Shown piece by piece: positions 52,601 through 61,293 of a stretch of DNA of 64,000 nt. The translations under genes were made by a program, and so were the position numbers. The stretch lies in assembly GCF_900101395.1 (NCBI RefSeq), contig NZ_FMZO01000002.1:385840-449839 (forward strand), read 5' to 3'. Source of the stretch: Niabella drilacis. GTDB taxonomy: Bacteria > Bacteroidota > Bacteroidia > Chitinophagales > Chitinophagaceae. Position 1 is the stretch's first letter. Each line of letters starts with the position of its first letter. The notes under the pieces are model-generated. The model searched no databases, was not told the DNA's origin, and saw only the letters and a program-made list of their open reading frames with translations.

Positions 52601-55600
52601 GAACCATGATGGTATGGTCGCTGTTAAAAATACGGTTGTTTTTGACAAACATATAGCTGACGCCATAGCCACCCCGGTCCGCCTCCGTTGCGCTGAAATC
52701 AAATTTTTTAATCTCACCCCGGAGTGTAGTATAGGTATAGGCTGTTTTCCTCTTGTATAGTCCCTGTACCAGGAAGACATCCGGTGCTGAGCTGCCGATC
52801 CGGATCGTAGCTTTTTGACCTGGTTCGATGGCATCCGGTGCAATTGTCCAGAGGTATTGCGGGTAGGCCGGGCGTTGCTGGTTTGGTTCGTATACCTCTG
52901 CGTACCGGATATCTTTTATTTCCTTACCGTCTTTATCCTTTGTGGTGATGGTTATTGCATAGTAGCCCGGAGGAGTGTTTGCAGCAGCAAGAATGAATTT
53001 TCCGGTTGAGTCGGTTGGCCCTGATTGGGATTGTTCTTCTTTATCCTGCGGCCAGTTTGCAGGGTCTTGCTCGTTACTGTAGATATCATTCGGAAAATAA
53101 GTTATATAGTCTTTCCGGTTCATTACGAATTGATCAGGCTGTTCCCATAAACGGCTTCTCAATAACCGGGGCTCGGGTGTAAGACGGGTTATGGTCACCC
53201 GGATATCGGTTTTTTCAAATCCGCCTTCCATATTTTCCGTGCGGATCCATAAGGTCCTTAGCTGCTGCGCTGTTAACCGTCCCGGGATGGTGGTCTTTAA
53301 CAGTAATGATTTGTAACCTACGGAGATCCTTTTTTCACCGCTTCTCACTTCACCGTTTATATCGGTTACATCTGCATAAACCCTGTAATCGAATACGGGC
53401 TCCATCTTCGGGTCAATGGTAAGATCCGGGAGGGCATTGAAATTTACAGTGAACTTTCCGTCAGCGCCGGTTGTGGTTTCGCCCTGTGCAATCTCCGTTT
53501 GCTGTGGATTGACGGGCCACCAGTAGCGGGCTAAGATCCAGGGGTAGGGGAATCTTGCCTGGCGTACCACACGGTAGCTGACTTTTGCACCATCTACGGC
53601 ATTCCCTGCATAAGCTTTTGCGATACCGGTAACCCGGATGGTGTCATTTAATTGATACGTACCCTTCATCTTGTCAAAATCCGTATGGAAGGTAGGACGT
53701 TTGTATTCTTCCATTTTAAAAGATGTGGAGCCGAGGGTGGTGTAAATACTGAGATTACCGTTCAAACCTCCCTCCGACAGCCTGAATGTTCCGCTAAAGG
53801 AGCCAAATTCATTGGTTGTAACCTCCAGGTCTGAAATTTTCTGATGATTGGCATCATAAAGAGTGGCCGTTGTTTTGAAGGAGGGAAGGATCGCCGATCG
53901 TTTTGCCACCGGGTCATAACTTACCGCAATGCCCTTGAAATATACCGTTTGCCCCGGGCGATAGATACTCCGGTCCGTAAAAAGGAAAACGGTATTTCGT
54001 TTTTTCCGGTCTATGGTTTCATAATCATTATAATAATAATAGCCATTATAGGCTTCATCCATAAAAAAGCGTTCGCCTTCGTAGGTAATATCCAGCAGGT
54101 AACTGCCGCCTCTTCTGATCTTTGCCTGGGTTTCTGGATCCGGGGCGTTAAAAGAAAAATGCCCGTTTTTATCGGAGATTACCTCATCAATTTCAATGTT
54201 TTTGTATGAGCTTGATTTATAGTCGTATTCTTTTTGCCACACGGTAATATGGGCCTGCGATAGGGGCTGACCGCTGCTGCGATTCAGAACGAAATAGTCA
54301 TTCTTATTATTCACATAGCTGATGTTGGAGATATACACCAGTTGAAATGCAAGAATGTTTTTTTCTTCTGAGAAATCCTTGCTGAGCGATGTGACGATAT
54401 AATATTCCCCGGCAGGGAGGCCATCGGCCTTGATCTCTGCGCTGTGGTGTTTATGATCATCAGCTGCCGGCAGGGCCTGTTGCCATTCGTTTACCGGTTT
54501 TGCGGATCTCAGCATGTTCCAGTATCGTTCTTTCCCGTCGCGATCTGTTATCGAAGCCTTTAGTGCCTCTGTAGCTTTTATGGCGCGCAGGTAAATATGG
54601 GGTATGTTCCTGTAAGATACCAGTATCCGGAATGGTGCATCCGGCAGCGTAACCCTTTCCATCTGGAAGCTGAATTCGGGTTGTTTAACCTGTTGTAACA
54701 GGTTGTTTGCATTTACGCGGCCTTCGCTGTTTTCCGGGTTGCTTACGATTTGCTCCAGGATATTGCGCGCGCGCATCATATCCCGGTTCTCCGGATTTTT
54801 ATTGTTGTTGGGCAACTGCGCCTGGCTGTAATGCCATTGCGCCATCAGGAACCGGGCCTGCTGTGCCGCCGGGAGGGTAGTATATTTTTCCGCTATTTTT
54901 TGCAGGGCCTGGTAGTACAGCGTTTCTTTATCGGGGTGAACCGCATTCTGATAAACAAACAGGATGCGGCTGATGTCTGCATCTATGAGGGCATCTGGTT
55001 TTGTATCGCGGAGGTGGAACAGGAGCAGCTTTTGATAGAGCTGCAAGGCGTTAAGGGCTAAAGACGATGAGTCCCGGGTGTTAAACCGGGCGGTAACAAA
55101 GTCTGCCGCCGGTGCAAATGCCTCCTCCTGGCTGATCTTAAATGCATAAGCCGGCCGGGTCACCGACCGTTCTGAGCTTTTAAAATAATCCAGTGCCCGG
55201 AAGGTGAGCAGGTCGTACAGCGTGGGACGTAAATACCGGGCATTCCCTTTTTCGATAAGAGCGTCGTAATCTGCCAGTCGTACCTGGCGCAGCAGTATTT
55301 CATCCTTTAATGATTGCAGGTAAAGACCGCTGATCTTTTGTGTAAAGTCGTCGATGGTCCAGGTGGCCGGATCAGATTTCTGGAAACCAGAGGTATTCGT
55401 ACGGCTATAGAGCTTGTAGCGGCTGCGGTTGAAGTAGGACTGGTATACCCCGGCCAGGTAGCTGTTGAGCAGCGCCGTTACGGGGCCTTTGCTTTCCGTT
55501 ATCTCCTTTTCCAGTTCTGTGATACTGGCCAGTTCATTATTTTCACGGTTCTCGTTCTGGAGCTGGTTCATATAAACAAGTGTTTTTACCAGTTGCGCAT

Positions 55601-55793
55601 CCTGGCGGTCCGCTTTTGCCCGCTTGTAGATCTCTTTTACCGCATTGAGTGCAGATGCAGGCAGCCCTTTGCTGATATGATTTTCAACGGTCTTCCAGTC
55701 TGCTTCGTAGTTTTTGATGGTTTGTGCGTTTGATTTCATACAGGTAAACAGGATGCTCAGTAATAAAAATATGCCGCCGCTCTGAATTTTCAT
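49647..55793 (-). CDS. Alpha-2-macroglobulin family protein with SusC-like motif
   Basis: Choosing the ATG at 55793 gives 2,048 residues with a signal peptide (MKIQSGGIFLLLSILFTCMK, cleavage after SNAQ). The N-terminal ~550 residues are helical repeats. MG2 begins near residue 600 (FTDRSIYRPGQTVYFKGIA). The A2M domain near 1265 reads FFFPDLKTDAKGNIRFSFTM, and the thioester motif is YPYECAEQTW with Cys1496 and Gln1499, so the trap chemistry looks intact. A SusC-type string (DEVVVVGYGKQKKSAITGSV) sits near residue 1195 in a flexible region before the A2M domain. Bacterial members are periplasmic peptidase traps. Being over 2,000 residues, it is larger than E. coli YfhM. Confidence 0.93.
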   Translation of the reverse strand: MKIQSGGIFLLLSILFTCMKSNAQTIKNYEADWKTVENHISKGLPASALNAVKEIYKRAKADRQDAQLVKTLVYMNQLQNENRENNELASITELEKEITESKGPVTALLNSYLAGVYQSYFNRSRYKLYSRTNTSGFQKSDPATWTIDDFTQKISGLYLQSLKDEILLRQVRLADYDALIEKGNARYLRPTLYDLLTFRALDYFKSSERSVTRPAYAFKISQEEAFAPAADFVTARFNTRDSSSLALNALQLYQKLLLFHLRDTKPDALIDADISRILFVYQNAVHPDKETLYYQALQKIAEKYTTLPAAQQARFLMAQWHYSQAQLPNNNKNPENRDMMRARNILEQIVSNPENSEGRVNANNLLQQVKQPEFSFQMERVTLPDAPFRILVSYRNIPHIYLRAIKATEALKASITDRDGKERYWNMLRSAKPVNEWQQALPAADDHKHHSAEIKADGLPAGEYYIVTSLSKDFSEEKNILAFQLVYISNISYVNNKNDYFVLNRSSGQPLSQAHITVWQKEYDYKSSSYKNIEIDEVISDKNGHFSFNAPDPETQAKIRRGGSYLLDITYEGERFFMDEAYNGYYYYNDYETIDRKKRNTVFLFTDRSIYRPGQTVYFKGIAVSYDPVAKRSAILPSFKTTATLYDANHQKISDLEVTTNEFGSFSGTFRLSEGGLNGNLSIYTTLGSTSFKMEEYKRPTFHTDFDKMKGTYQLNDTIRVTGIAKAYAGNAVDGAKVSYRVVRQARFPYPWILARYWWPVNPQQTEIAQGETTTGADGKFTVNFNALPDLTIDPKMEPVFDYRVYADVTDINGEVRSGEKRISVGYKSLLLKTTIPGRLTAQQLRTLWIRTENMEGGFEKTDIRVTITRLTPEPRLLRSRLWEQPDQFVMNRKDYITYFPNDIYSNEQDPANWPQDKEEQSQSGPTDSTGKFILAAANTPPGYYAITITTKDKDGKEIKDIRYAEVYEPNQQRPAYPQYLWTIAPDAIEPGQKATIRIGSSAPDVFLVQGLYKRKTAYTYTTLRGEIKKFDFSATEADRGGYGVSYMFVKNNRIFNSDHTIMVPWSNKALNITYETFRDKTLPGAAEKWSVQLSGHKGDKVAAELLASMYDASLDQFSPHQWQLPAIWNTTYHHSNWNTGSNFSTVYALVKQTLLFDHQSFDKQYDQLFKPFFEGMNANGWGGPIGGVAMNQAALDEVVVVGYGKQKKSAITGSVSRMQALPAPVAAAGKGIVEEKKQAAEVEQDQPEPAPETQIRKNFNETAFFFPDLKTDAKGNIRFSFTMPEALTRWKFQALAHTKDLAMGYSSKEIITQKELMVQPNIPRFLREGDKMELSSKVVNLSSKEVTGIATLQLFDAATNEPVDGWFKNVIPQQYFTVAAGQSEAVSFPVEVPYQFSKPVTWRIVAKVTGDKGAAALSDGEENMLPVLTNRMLVTETLPLQVRGFGSKKFSFDKLLRSGSSETLTTQALTVEYTSNPAWYAVQALPYMMEYPYECAEQTWNRYYANSLATLIANSSPKIKAIFDTWKARDTAALLSNLQKNQELKAVLLEETPWVLQAQSETQQKKNLALLFDLVRMSSELNKAYNKLSQLQSSNGGFVWFKGGRDDRYITQYILTGIGHLKKINATEKSQSQKLDNIVSRAIPYLDGKIKEEYDALIRQDVKLNEYIPSYYVIQYLYMRSFFDQINIAPNNRKAVAYFTERSAQTWSKANKYMQGMTALALYRKGDAATSKAILRSLQETAVNNEEMGMYYKDAGRSWWWYDAPIERQALIIEAFEEISKDKKTADDLRTWLLKNKQTNHWESTKATAEACYALLLQGTQWLTISPEVTIDLGGLKVASALEKTEAGTGYFKKIIPGEKVRPAMGNVNVSVTAPAGSPTQGSTLPTWGSLYWQYFEDLDKITFAETPLKLNKKLFIETNSDRGPVLTPIAEGVVVKVGDKIKVRIELRADRDMEYVHMKDMRASSFEPTNVLSSYKWQGGLGYYETTKDASTNFFFGYLPKGTYVFEYSLFATVAGNFSNGITSIQCMYAPEFTAHSEGIRVSIAK

Positions 55794-55961
55794 ATAAAAA
55801 CGTTTATTGATAGATGCGCATTGTTGTAAAATTACATAAACCATGCACATTTCACCGTTGCCAACGGATAACCGGTGCAGAACGCAACAGGGAATCTGGT
55901 TTCTTCTGGTTGATGGGGATAAGATTTAGCAGATATCTGTAACAAATAGCGTACGCTTTTT

Positions 55962-55969
55962 TACATTTG
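55962..55969 (+). promoter_or_regulatory. Promoter -7 box of the pcm gene
   Basis: TACATTTG fits the Bacteroidota -7 consensus exactly. It lies only 7 bases before the ATG at 55977, so the transcript would begin almost at the start codon (leaderless or nearly so). No -33 box is clear. Confidence 0.5.
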
Positions 55970-55976
55970 CACACTT

Positions 55977-56633
55977 ATGAGGAGGACGTTAGAAGACACA
56001 TACAGGCATAAGGGATTAAGGAAAAAGCTGATCGATGTAATTAAGGAGAAGGGGATCACAGATGAAACGGTGCTGGAAGCTATGAACGCCATTCCCCGTC
56101 ATTTCTTTTTGGATTCAGCCTTTGATGATGTGGCCTATGAAGACCGTGCTTTTCCCATAGGGGAGGGGCAAACGATCTCACAGCCGTATACGGTTGCGTA
56201 CCAGTCGCAGCTGCTGGAAACTGTGCCCGGGCAGAAAGTGCTGGAAATTGGTACCGGCAGTGCCTACCAGGCTGTAGTACTGGCCAAAATGGGGTTAAAA
56301 GTGTTTACTATAGAGCGTCAGAAAAAATTGTTCGAGGAAAACAAGAAGTTCACCTATCTGAAACAGTTCCCGTTCATAAAATTTTTTTATGGAGATGGCT
56401 ACCAGGGATTGCCTACTTACGGGCCCTTTGACCGGGTGATCATCACGGCGGCGGCTCCGGAGATTCCTCAAAAGCTGATAGAACAGCTGAAGCCGGGAGG
56501 TATGATGGTGATCCCGGTAGGGGCCGGCAATGTACAGCAGATGCGACGGCTTCATAAACAGGCTGACGGAACCGTAAACGAGGAATTATTTGATAACTTT
56601 TCATTTGTGCCGATGCTTGCCGGCAAAAATTAA
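55977..56633 (+). CDS. pcm: Protein-L-isoaspartate O-methyltransferase
   Basis: The product has 218 residues. It shows the SAM-binding Rossmann domain in order: MNAIPRHFFLDSAFDDVAYE, DRAFPIGEGQTISQPYTVAY (the substrate-contact loop), VLEIGTGSAYQAVVLAKMG (motif I), FYGDGYQGLPTYGPFDRVII (motif II) and LKPGGMMVIPVG. The enzyme methylates abnormal isoaspartyl residues to allow repair of aged proteins. Length and motifs are normal. It starts a two-gene unit with the LysE gene, 10 bases downstream. Confidence 0.95.
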   Translation: MRRTLEDTYRHKGLRKKLIDVIKEKGITDETVLEAMNAIPRHFFLDSAFDDVAYEDRAFPIGEGQTISQPYTVAYQSQLLETVPGQKVLEIGTGSAYQAVVLAKMGLKVFTIERQKKLFEENKKFTYLKQFPFIKFFYGDGYQGLPTYGPFDRVIITAAAPEIPQKLIEQLKPGGMMVIPVGAGNVQQMRRLHKQADGTVNEELFDNFSFVPMLAGKN

Positions 56634-56643
56634 ATGATCTACT

Positions 56644-57330
56644 GTGACTGAACAACAGCGCGGAGGGTTGATACGTATTTTTTTTACCGGGATGCTGGTC
56701 AGTTTCCTGGGATCGTTGCCGTTGGGAACGTTAAATATTGCAGCCATGCAGATAGCGATCAGTCAAACGGTAAAAAATGCCCTGCTCTTTTCGTTGGGAT
56801 CGCTAACTGCGGAGATGGTTTATGTACGTCTTTCGCTGGTGGCGATGGATTGGGTGCGTAAGCAGGAAAAGATCTTCCGGTTGCTGGAATGGCTGACGCT
56901 GCTCATCATCGTAGCGCTTGCTGTTTCCAGCCTGTATGCAGCCATGCATCCTTCACAGGGAAAAAACATCATACTCAACAATAACCTGCCTTCTTATTTG
57001 CTGGGGCTTACCATGAGCGCTGTAAACCCGGTGCAGATCCCGTTCTGGTTTGGGTGGAGCACAGTATTATTTACTAAGAATGTGCTGAAACCTAAAGCGT
57101 CTTATTATAATTTTTATATTGTGGGAATTGGTCTGGGTACCTTGCTGGGAAACTGTATATTTATTTTTGGTGGCCGGCTGATCGCTAATAAGATCCAGAA
57201 CAATCAGTCAGTGATGAACTATATTATCGGGGGGGTATTTGTGGTTACCGCCCTGATCCAGGCCTGGCGGATGTTTGTAAAAAAGAAAGATATCAGCGCC
57301 AGGCTGCATGAAACGGAGCAGAAAGACTGA
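56644..57330 (+). CDS. LysE family exporter
   Basis: The start is GTG at 56644, ten bases after the pcm stop. The 228-residue protein has six predicted membrane helices. The LysE pattern begins FFTGMLVSFLGSLPLGTLNI with SLPLG in helix 1. SLGSLTAEMVYVRL and SYLLGLTMSAVNPVQIPFWF follow, the last carrying the NP motif of helix 4. LysE transporters export amino acids or related compounds; specificity is unknown. Coupling with pcm suggests shared expression, not necessarily shared function. Confidence 0.9.
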   Translation: MTEQQRGGLIRIFFTGMLVSFLGSLPLGTLNIAAMQIAISQTVKNALLFSLGSLTAEMVYVRLSLVAMDWVRKQEKIFRLLEWLTLLIIVALAVSSLYAAMHPSQGKNIILNNNLPSYLLGLTMSAVNPVQIPFWFGWSTVLFTKNVLKPKASYYNFYIVGIGLGTLLGNCIFIFGGRLIANKIQNNQSVMNYIIGGVFVVTALIQAWRMFVKKKDISARLHETEQKD

Positions 57331-57344
57331 CGGGGCGTTCAGGC

Positions 57345-58089
57345 TTACTGAAACAGTGCCTCCATCGTAAGGTTATTTTCAACAAGATTGGTATAGTAAT
57401 CATTTTGCTTTACACCATTGGTTGTAATCATGGTAATGAACACCATTTTGCGTGTTCGGGTGCGTTCCCTGAATACGTTTAACTTATTTGCCAGTTCTGC
57501 GGCATAGCGTTTATCAATCGAAAATTCAGCCCGGGAAAATTTGATCTCACAGATGTTAATACGGCGGTCTGCCCGGTCAATCAGCAGGTCGATCTGGGCC
57601 CCGGGATCTGTGTGGGTCCCTGTTTGTATCCAGGAGGCAGCGGAGCCGCAAATGACCACCAGCAGATCGTCCCGGCGGGAAGCGTACATGTTCCCGAAAT
57701 AACCAAAGGAGGAAAGAAACCCCGATTTGTGGCTGTCCAGCCAGGGAAGCTCATCAAAGAAAATGATTTTTTTCTTTTTCTCTTTTAGTGTATCGATACA
57801 ATCCCGCAATTGATAAAAGGCTTCCTGCCAGCTTGAGGGAGGCGTTTTGTTTTTTCGCTGTGGAAAGCTGAAGCCAGCTGTTTTGCAAAAATGAGCAGTT
57901 GCTGCGCTGTGTTTCCTTCAAGCTGACCACTGCAGCTAAAGATCATATGGGGCTTAAAGAATGTTTTGACCAGAAAGGTTTTACCAACTCTTCGCCTTCC
58001 ATAGATGGCCAGCAGCTCCGGTTCCCGGGATTCCAGCAGCCGTTGCAGTGTGCGGATTTCTTCTTCCCTGCCATGATTGTTTCGTTCAT
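57345..58089 (-). pseudogene. Broken AAA ATPase gene (DUF234-type, archaeal ATPase family)
   Basis: From ATG 58087-58089 the start codon is in one frame, while NHGREEEIRTLQRLLESREP, ELLAIYGRRRVGKTFLVKTF (Walker A GRRRVGKT) and ASAFHSEKT follow in another. A frameshift in an A-run then leads to SSWQEAFYQLRDCIDTLKEK, KKIIFFDELPWLDSHKSGFL (Walker B) and VVICGSAASWI. The text then jumps directly to GAQIDLLIDRADRRINICEI, KFSRAEFSIDKRY, the C-terminal PD-(D/E)XK-like part. An internal region of perhaps 150-200 residues (DNA-binding wing) is missing. At least one frameshift and one deletion make it inactive. The left end ends near ...NLVENNLTMEALFQ. Confidence 0.85.
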
Positions 58090-58100
58090 GCGTGCCTCTA

Positions 58101-58146
58101 ATTATCCGCCATAACTTGTTTTTAAATATGAGTTATGGCGGATAAT
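58101..58146. promoter_or_regulatory. 16-bp perfect inverted repeat upstream of the ATPase pseudogene
   Basis: ATTATCCGCCATAACT (58101-58116) is perfectly complementary to AGTTATGGCGGATAAT (58131-58146) around a 14-base spacer. It lies 12 bases before the ATPase start. I recall similar TATGGCGGATA dyads before this ATPase family in other Bacteroidota, so it may be an autoregulatory site. It may instead be a terminator between this gene and the Fe-S gene. Confidence 0.8.
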
Positions 58147-58252
58147 ATTTTAGAGCATCAGAAAATAATACGTTCGGATGAGCAGTTGCGTTGGTGCCCC
58201 TGCAGCGATATGAGGCATTTCCGGATCATGGAACGGGGGAGGAGTGGGACAA

Positions 58253-59563
58253 TTACATCGTCTGTGCCCAGGCATCCCGGTCGTCGGGGCTGAACTTCCA
58301 GGGAGCAAAGTTGTTCTCCACATTGCTGAACATGTTGTTCCATTCCTGCGGGGCATTGCTTTCTTCCATTACCAGGTAGCGGCGCAGCTGAAGAATAATG
58401 TCGAGCGGGTTAATGCTCACGGGGCATTCCTGTACGCAGGCGTTACAGGTGGTACAGGCTCTTAATGCTTCTACAGAAATATAGTCGTGGAGCAGGCTTT
58501 TACCGTCTTCTTTCCACTCTTTATGCTGGTTGATGCTTTTCCCGATCTCTTCGGCACGATCACGGGTATCCATCATGATCTTACGGGGAGACAGCAGTTT
58601 GCCCGTGCTGTTTGCAGGACAGGCGGCACTGCAACGCCCGCATTCCGTGCAGCTGTAAGCATCCAGCAGGTTTTTCCAGCTCAGGTCGGTAATGTCTTTT
58701 GCCCCAAAACGGGCAGGAGGGGCCGCATCGGCCGGTGCCAGCTCGGGCTGCATGGCATACAATACCTCGTTTTGCACGGAAGGCATATTCTCCATTGCTC
58801 CCATGGGAGTAAGCCGTGCATAATAGGCATTGGGGAATGCCAGCAGGATATGCAGGTGTTTGGAGTAGGGCAGGTAATTTAAAAAAGCCAGGATGCCAAT
58901 AATATGCAGCCACCAGCAGGCCCGCTCCAGCAATTCCAGTGCCCCATCAGAAAGTCCGCTGATCAACGGCTGAAGATGTTGTGATACGATAAAATTTCCG
59001 GTGAAATGGGTGGCCCCGCGGGATTGCAGCAGGGTATCGCTGGCATTCATCGTAAGGAACAGCGCCATCAGCACGATCTCTGTGATCAGGATATAATTGG
59101 CATCACTGCGGGGCCAGCCATTGAGATCTTTGCTTAAAAACCGCCGGATCTTCAGCACATTTCTCCGGATCAGGAAAACGGCACAGAAGGTCAGTACCGC
59201 CAGTGCCAGGAGCTCAAACGCATTGATCAGGAACGTATAAAAACCTCCGAGCAGGCCGGCAAACAGCCGGTGGGTACCCAACACCCCGTCCAGGATGATC
59301 TCGAGGACCTCAATATTAATGATGATAAACCCGGCATAGACAAAAAAATGCAGCACGCCTACCAGCGGGTTCCGGAACATCTTTTTTTGTCCCAGGGCCA
59401 GCAGCAAAACATTCCGCCAGCGCTGATCCGGGTGGTCATTGATGACCTCATCCCGCCCCAGGTTGATGTTGCGGCGTATCTGCTTTATTTTTTTTGAGAA
59501 AAATACAACAGCGAGAATAAATAAAAGGACAAATAAAATTTGTTGAGCAATTTGCATGAGCAT
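58253..59563 (-). CDS. Membrane (Fe-S)-binding oxidoreductase subunit (HdrC/GlpC/NarI-like)
   Basis: The product has 436 residues. The first 230 residues hold about five membrane helices with a NarI/HdrE-like layout and conserved His residues (VGVLHFFVYAGFIIINIEVL, CWWLHIIGILAFLNYLPYSK). The C-terminal half holds two 4Fe-4S motifs: CTECGRCSAACP near residue 310 and CTTCNACVQECP near 380. This layout suggests electron transfer between the membrane quinone pool and a cytosolic CCG-domain partner. In many Bacteroidota a CCG/HdrB-like gene follows directly; here it is absent and the ATPase pseudogene follows instead. The partner may lie elsewhere. Confidence 0.9.
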   Translation of the reverse strand: MLMQIAQQILFVLLFILAVVFFSKKIKQIRRNINLGRDEVINDHPDQRWRNVLLLALGQKKMFRNPLVGVLHFFVYAGFIIINIEVLEIILDGVLGTHRLFAGLLGGFYTFLINAFELLALAVLTFCAVFLIRRNVLKIRRFLSKDLNGWPRSDANYILITEIVLMALFLTMNASDTLLQSRGATHFTGNFIVSQHLQPLISGLSDGALELLERACWWLHIIGILAFLNYLPYSKHLHILLAFPNAYYARLTPMGAMENMPSVQNEVLYAMQPELAPADAAPPARFGAKDITDLSWKNLLDAYSCTECGRCSAACPANSTGKLLSPRKIMMDTRDRAEEIGKSINQHKEWKEDGKSLLHDYISVEALRACTTCNACVQECPVSINPLDIILQLRRYLVMEESNAPQEWNNMFSNVENNFAPWKFSPDDRDAWAQTM

Positions 59564-59639
59564 TCAGTTACAAAGTGCTAATTTACGGCTTCCTTTATAA
59601 GTAAAGGCATTTTGAACGTAAAAATCAAACAGACAGCAG

Positions 59640-60131
59640 GTGAAAAAATATTTATTGAATGCAGAGACGGTGGAGAAGAAGCTGCAGCGGCTGGCATTGG
59701 AACTGGTTGAGAACAACCTGGGGGCGGAAAGCCTGATTTTAGTGGGGATCGAGGAGAATGGTGTGGTGCTGGCTAAAAATATCCGGCAACGGATCCAGAA
59801 AAATAGCAGGATCCCTACGGAATTGCTGACCCTGAGGCTGAATAAGAAGAAACCGGAGGCGGTAACACTTAGCAGGGAGATGGACTTTACCGGTAAAGTG
59901 ATCGTCCTGATTGATGATGTGACCAATAGCGGCCAAACCCTGCTTTATGCGCTAAAGCCGTTCCTGGATTACCATCCTGCCCGGATCCAGACATTGGTAC
60001 TGGTGGAGCGGACCCATACATTATTTCCCATTACACCGGATTATAGAGGTATTTCCCTGGCCACCACGCTACAGGATCATATCTATGTGGAAGTGGATGG
60101 AGATAAGGTTACAGGAGCGTATCTTGCTTAG
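59640..60131 (+). CDS. Phosphoribosyltransferase family protein (PyrR-like)
   Basis: The start is GTG at 59640. The 163-residue protein has a PyrR-like order: LQRLALELVENNLGAESLIL, VGIEENGVVLAKNIRQRIQK, then the PRPP-binding loop VIVLIDDVTNSGQTLLYALK near residue 93 and VLVERTHTLFPITPDYRGIS. PyrR proteins regulate pyrimidine genes and have weak uracil phosphoribosyltransferase activity; Bacteroidota copies are often annotated only as phosphoribosyltransferase. It is divergent from the Fe-S gene, with 76 bases between start codons. Confidence 0.88.
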   Translation: MKKYLLNAETVEKKLQRLALELVENNLGAESLILVGIEENGVVLAKNIRQRIQKNSRIPTELLTLRLNKKKPEAVTLSREMDFTGKVIVLIDDVTNSGQTLLYALKPFLDYHPARIQTLVLVERTHTLFPITPDYRGISLATTLQDHIYVEVDGDKVTGAYLA

Positions 60132-60255
60132 TTTTAAATTCCGGGTTCAGTTCAACGTCTGAAGTTTAAGTTCGTTTCGTATTCGGAGATCTATCGCCTA
60201 TTCACCATTGTCTATTGCCCCAAGCCCCGCCTGGCTTCAAATTCCAGGCGCCTGC

Positions 60256-61137
60256 TCAGGAAAACACTTTTTCCAGGAATTTTTTCATCTCCTCCCAGGA
60301 AGCTTTGTCGGCGGCTTCATCATATTTGATGTCCATCTTGAATTTTTCGCCGGTGGCGGTTGCTCCCGGGTTTGTAAAAGCGTGTTTGGCGTTCGGATAC
60401 CCTATGAACTGCATATTGGCATTGGCCGCCTCCATTTCCTTTTTAAACTCATTAACAGTGCTTACAGGAACAAAAGAATCAGCATCGCCATTCAAAACCA
60501 GGATGGAGGGTATGATGCTCCCCTTTCGGGCTGTGATGCCGTTATTCTCCAGTCCGCCATGAAAACTTACAACACCCTTCAGGTTTTCGCCAAGACGCGC
60601 CATATTCAATACCATTGAACCTCCGAAGCAATACCCGATGGCTGCAATTTTTGAGGTGTCTGCCTGCGGGTAGGATTTTGCGATGGCCAGCGCATTATCA
60701 AAACGCTCCTGTGCCAGCTGTGGGTTTTTATAATATTTCATGGCCTCGCTGCCGGCATCTTTAGGGTTATCCAGTATCTTGCCATTGCCATACATATCTA
60801 CAACCAGTGCAAAATAGCCCAGTTCCGCAATTTGTTTAGCACGCTCCTTTATATAGTCGGTAACTCCCCACCATTCGGGGATGATCAGTACAATAGGTTT
60901 TCTGCCCGCATTGGCGCTGTCATAAGCCATTATACTGGTAAAAGTCTTGATCCCGTCTTCATATTCAACCGGCTCCGTTTTTACATGCGGAAGCTCCCGT
61001 ACAACTACCCCGCTGGTTGTAGCAACGCTGTCGGCGTCTGTGCCCGCAGGAGGTGTTTTATCTGTTCCGTCATTACAGGATATCAGGAACAGGAACATAC
61101 ATGCGGAAAAAAAATAGGAGATCTGTTTTACGATCAT
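60256..61137 (-). CDS. Dienelactone hydrolase family lipoprotein
   Basis: The product has 293 residues. A lipoprotein signal (MIVKQISYFFSACMFLFLIS, then CNDG) is followed by the alpha/beta-hydrolase core. PIVLIIPEWWGVTDYIKERA is an oxyanion-loop region, and IAAIGYCFGGSMVLNMARL holds the nucleophile Cys in GYCFGG near residue 168, as in dienelactone hydrolases. The acid is likely Asp in LNGDADSFVPVSTV near 218 and the His is in YPNAKHAFTNPG near 256. The substrate is unknown; it acts outside the inner membrane if the lipoprotein signal is functional. Confidence 0.9.
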   Translation of the reverse strand: MIVKQISYFFSACMFLFLISCNDGTDKTPPAGTDADSVATTSGVVVRELPHVKTEPVEYEDGIKTFTSIMAYDSANAGRKPIVLIIPEWWGVTDYIKERAKQIAELGYFALVVDMYGNGKILDNPKDAGSEAMKYYKNPQLAQERFDNALAIAKSYPQADTSKIAAIGYCFGGSMVLNMARLGENLKGVVSFHGGLENNGITARKGSIIPSILVLNGDADSFVPVSTVNEFKKEMEAANANMQFIGYPNAKHAFTNPGATATGEKFKMDIKYDEAADKASWEEMKKFLEKVFS

Positions 61138-61232
61138 AGTAGAAGGTTTGTCTGAATATACGAATAAGATTTTAAATGTAGTACCGGATGCAAATTTATT
61201 CTAAAAGCCACAATTTTCCTTTAATAAAATTG

Positions 61233-61240
61233 TATCTTGC
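61233..61240 (+). promoter_or_regulatory. Promoter -7 box of cmk
   Basis: TATCTTGC preceded by AATAAAATTG fits the local -7 style. It lies 54 bases before the preferred ATG of cmk and rules out the upstream in-frame start at 61237 as part of the coding region. Confidence 0.5.
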
Positions 61241-61293
61241 CAGTGAATTTATTCTGGTGGGATCCTGTGTTTTCAGGAGGTACAATTGGTAAG

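Noticed and set aside
52511-52843. Minus-strand frames in other phases within the alpha-2-macroglobulin gene
   Set aside because: They are on the same strand as a clearly conserved protein in another phase and have no start context.
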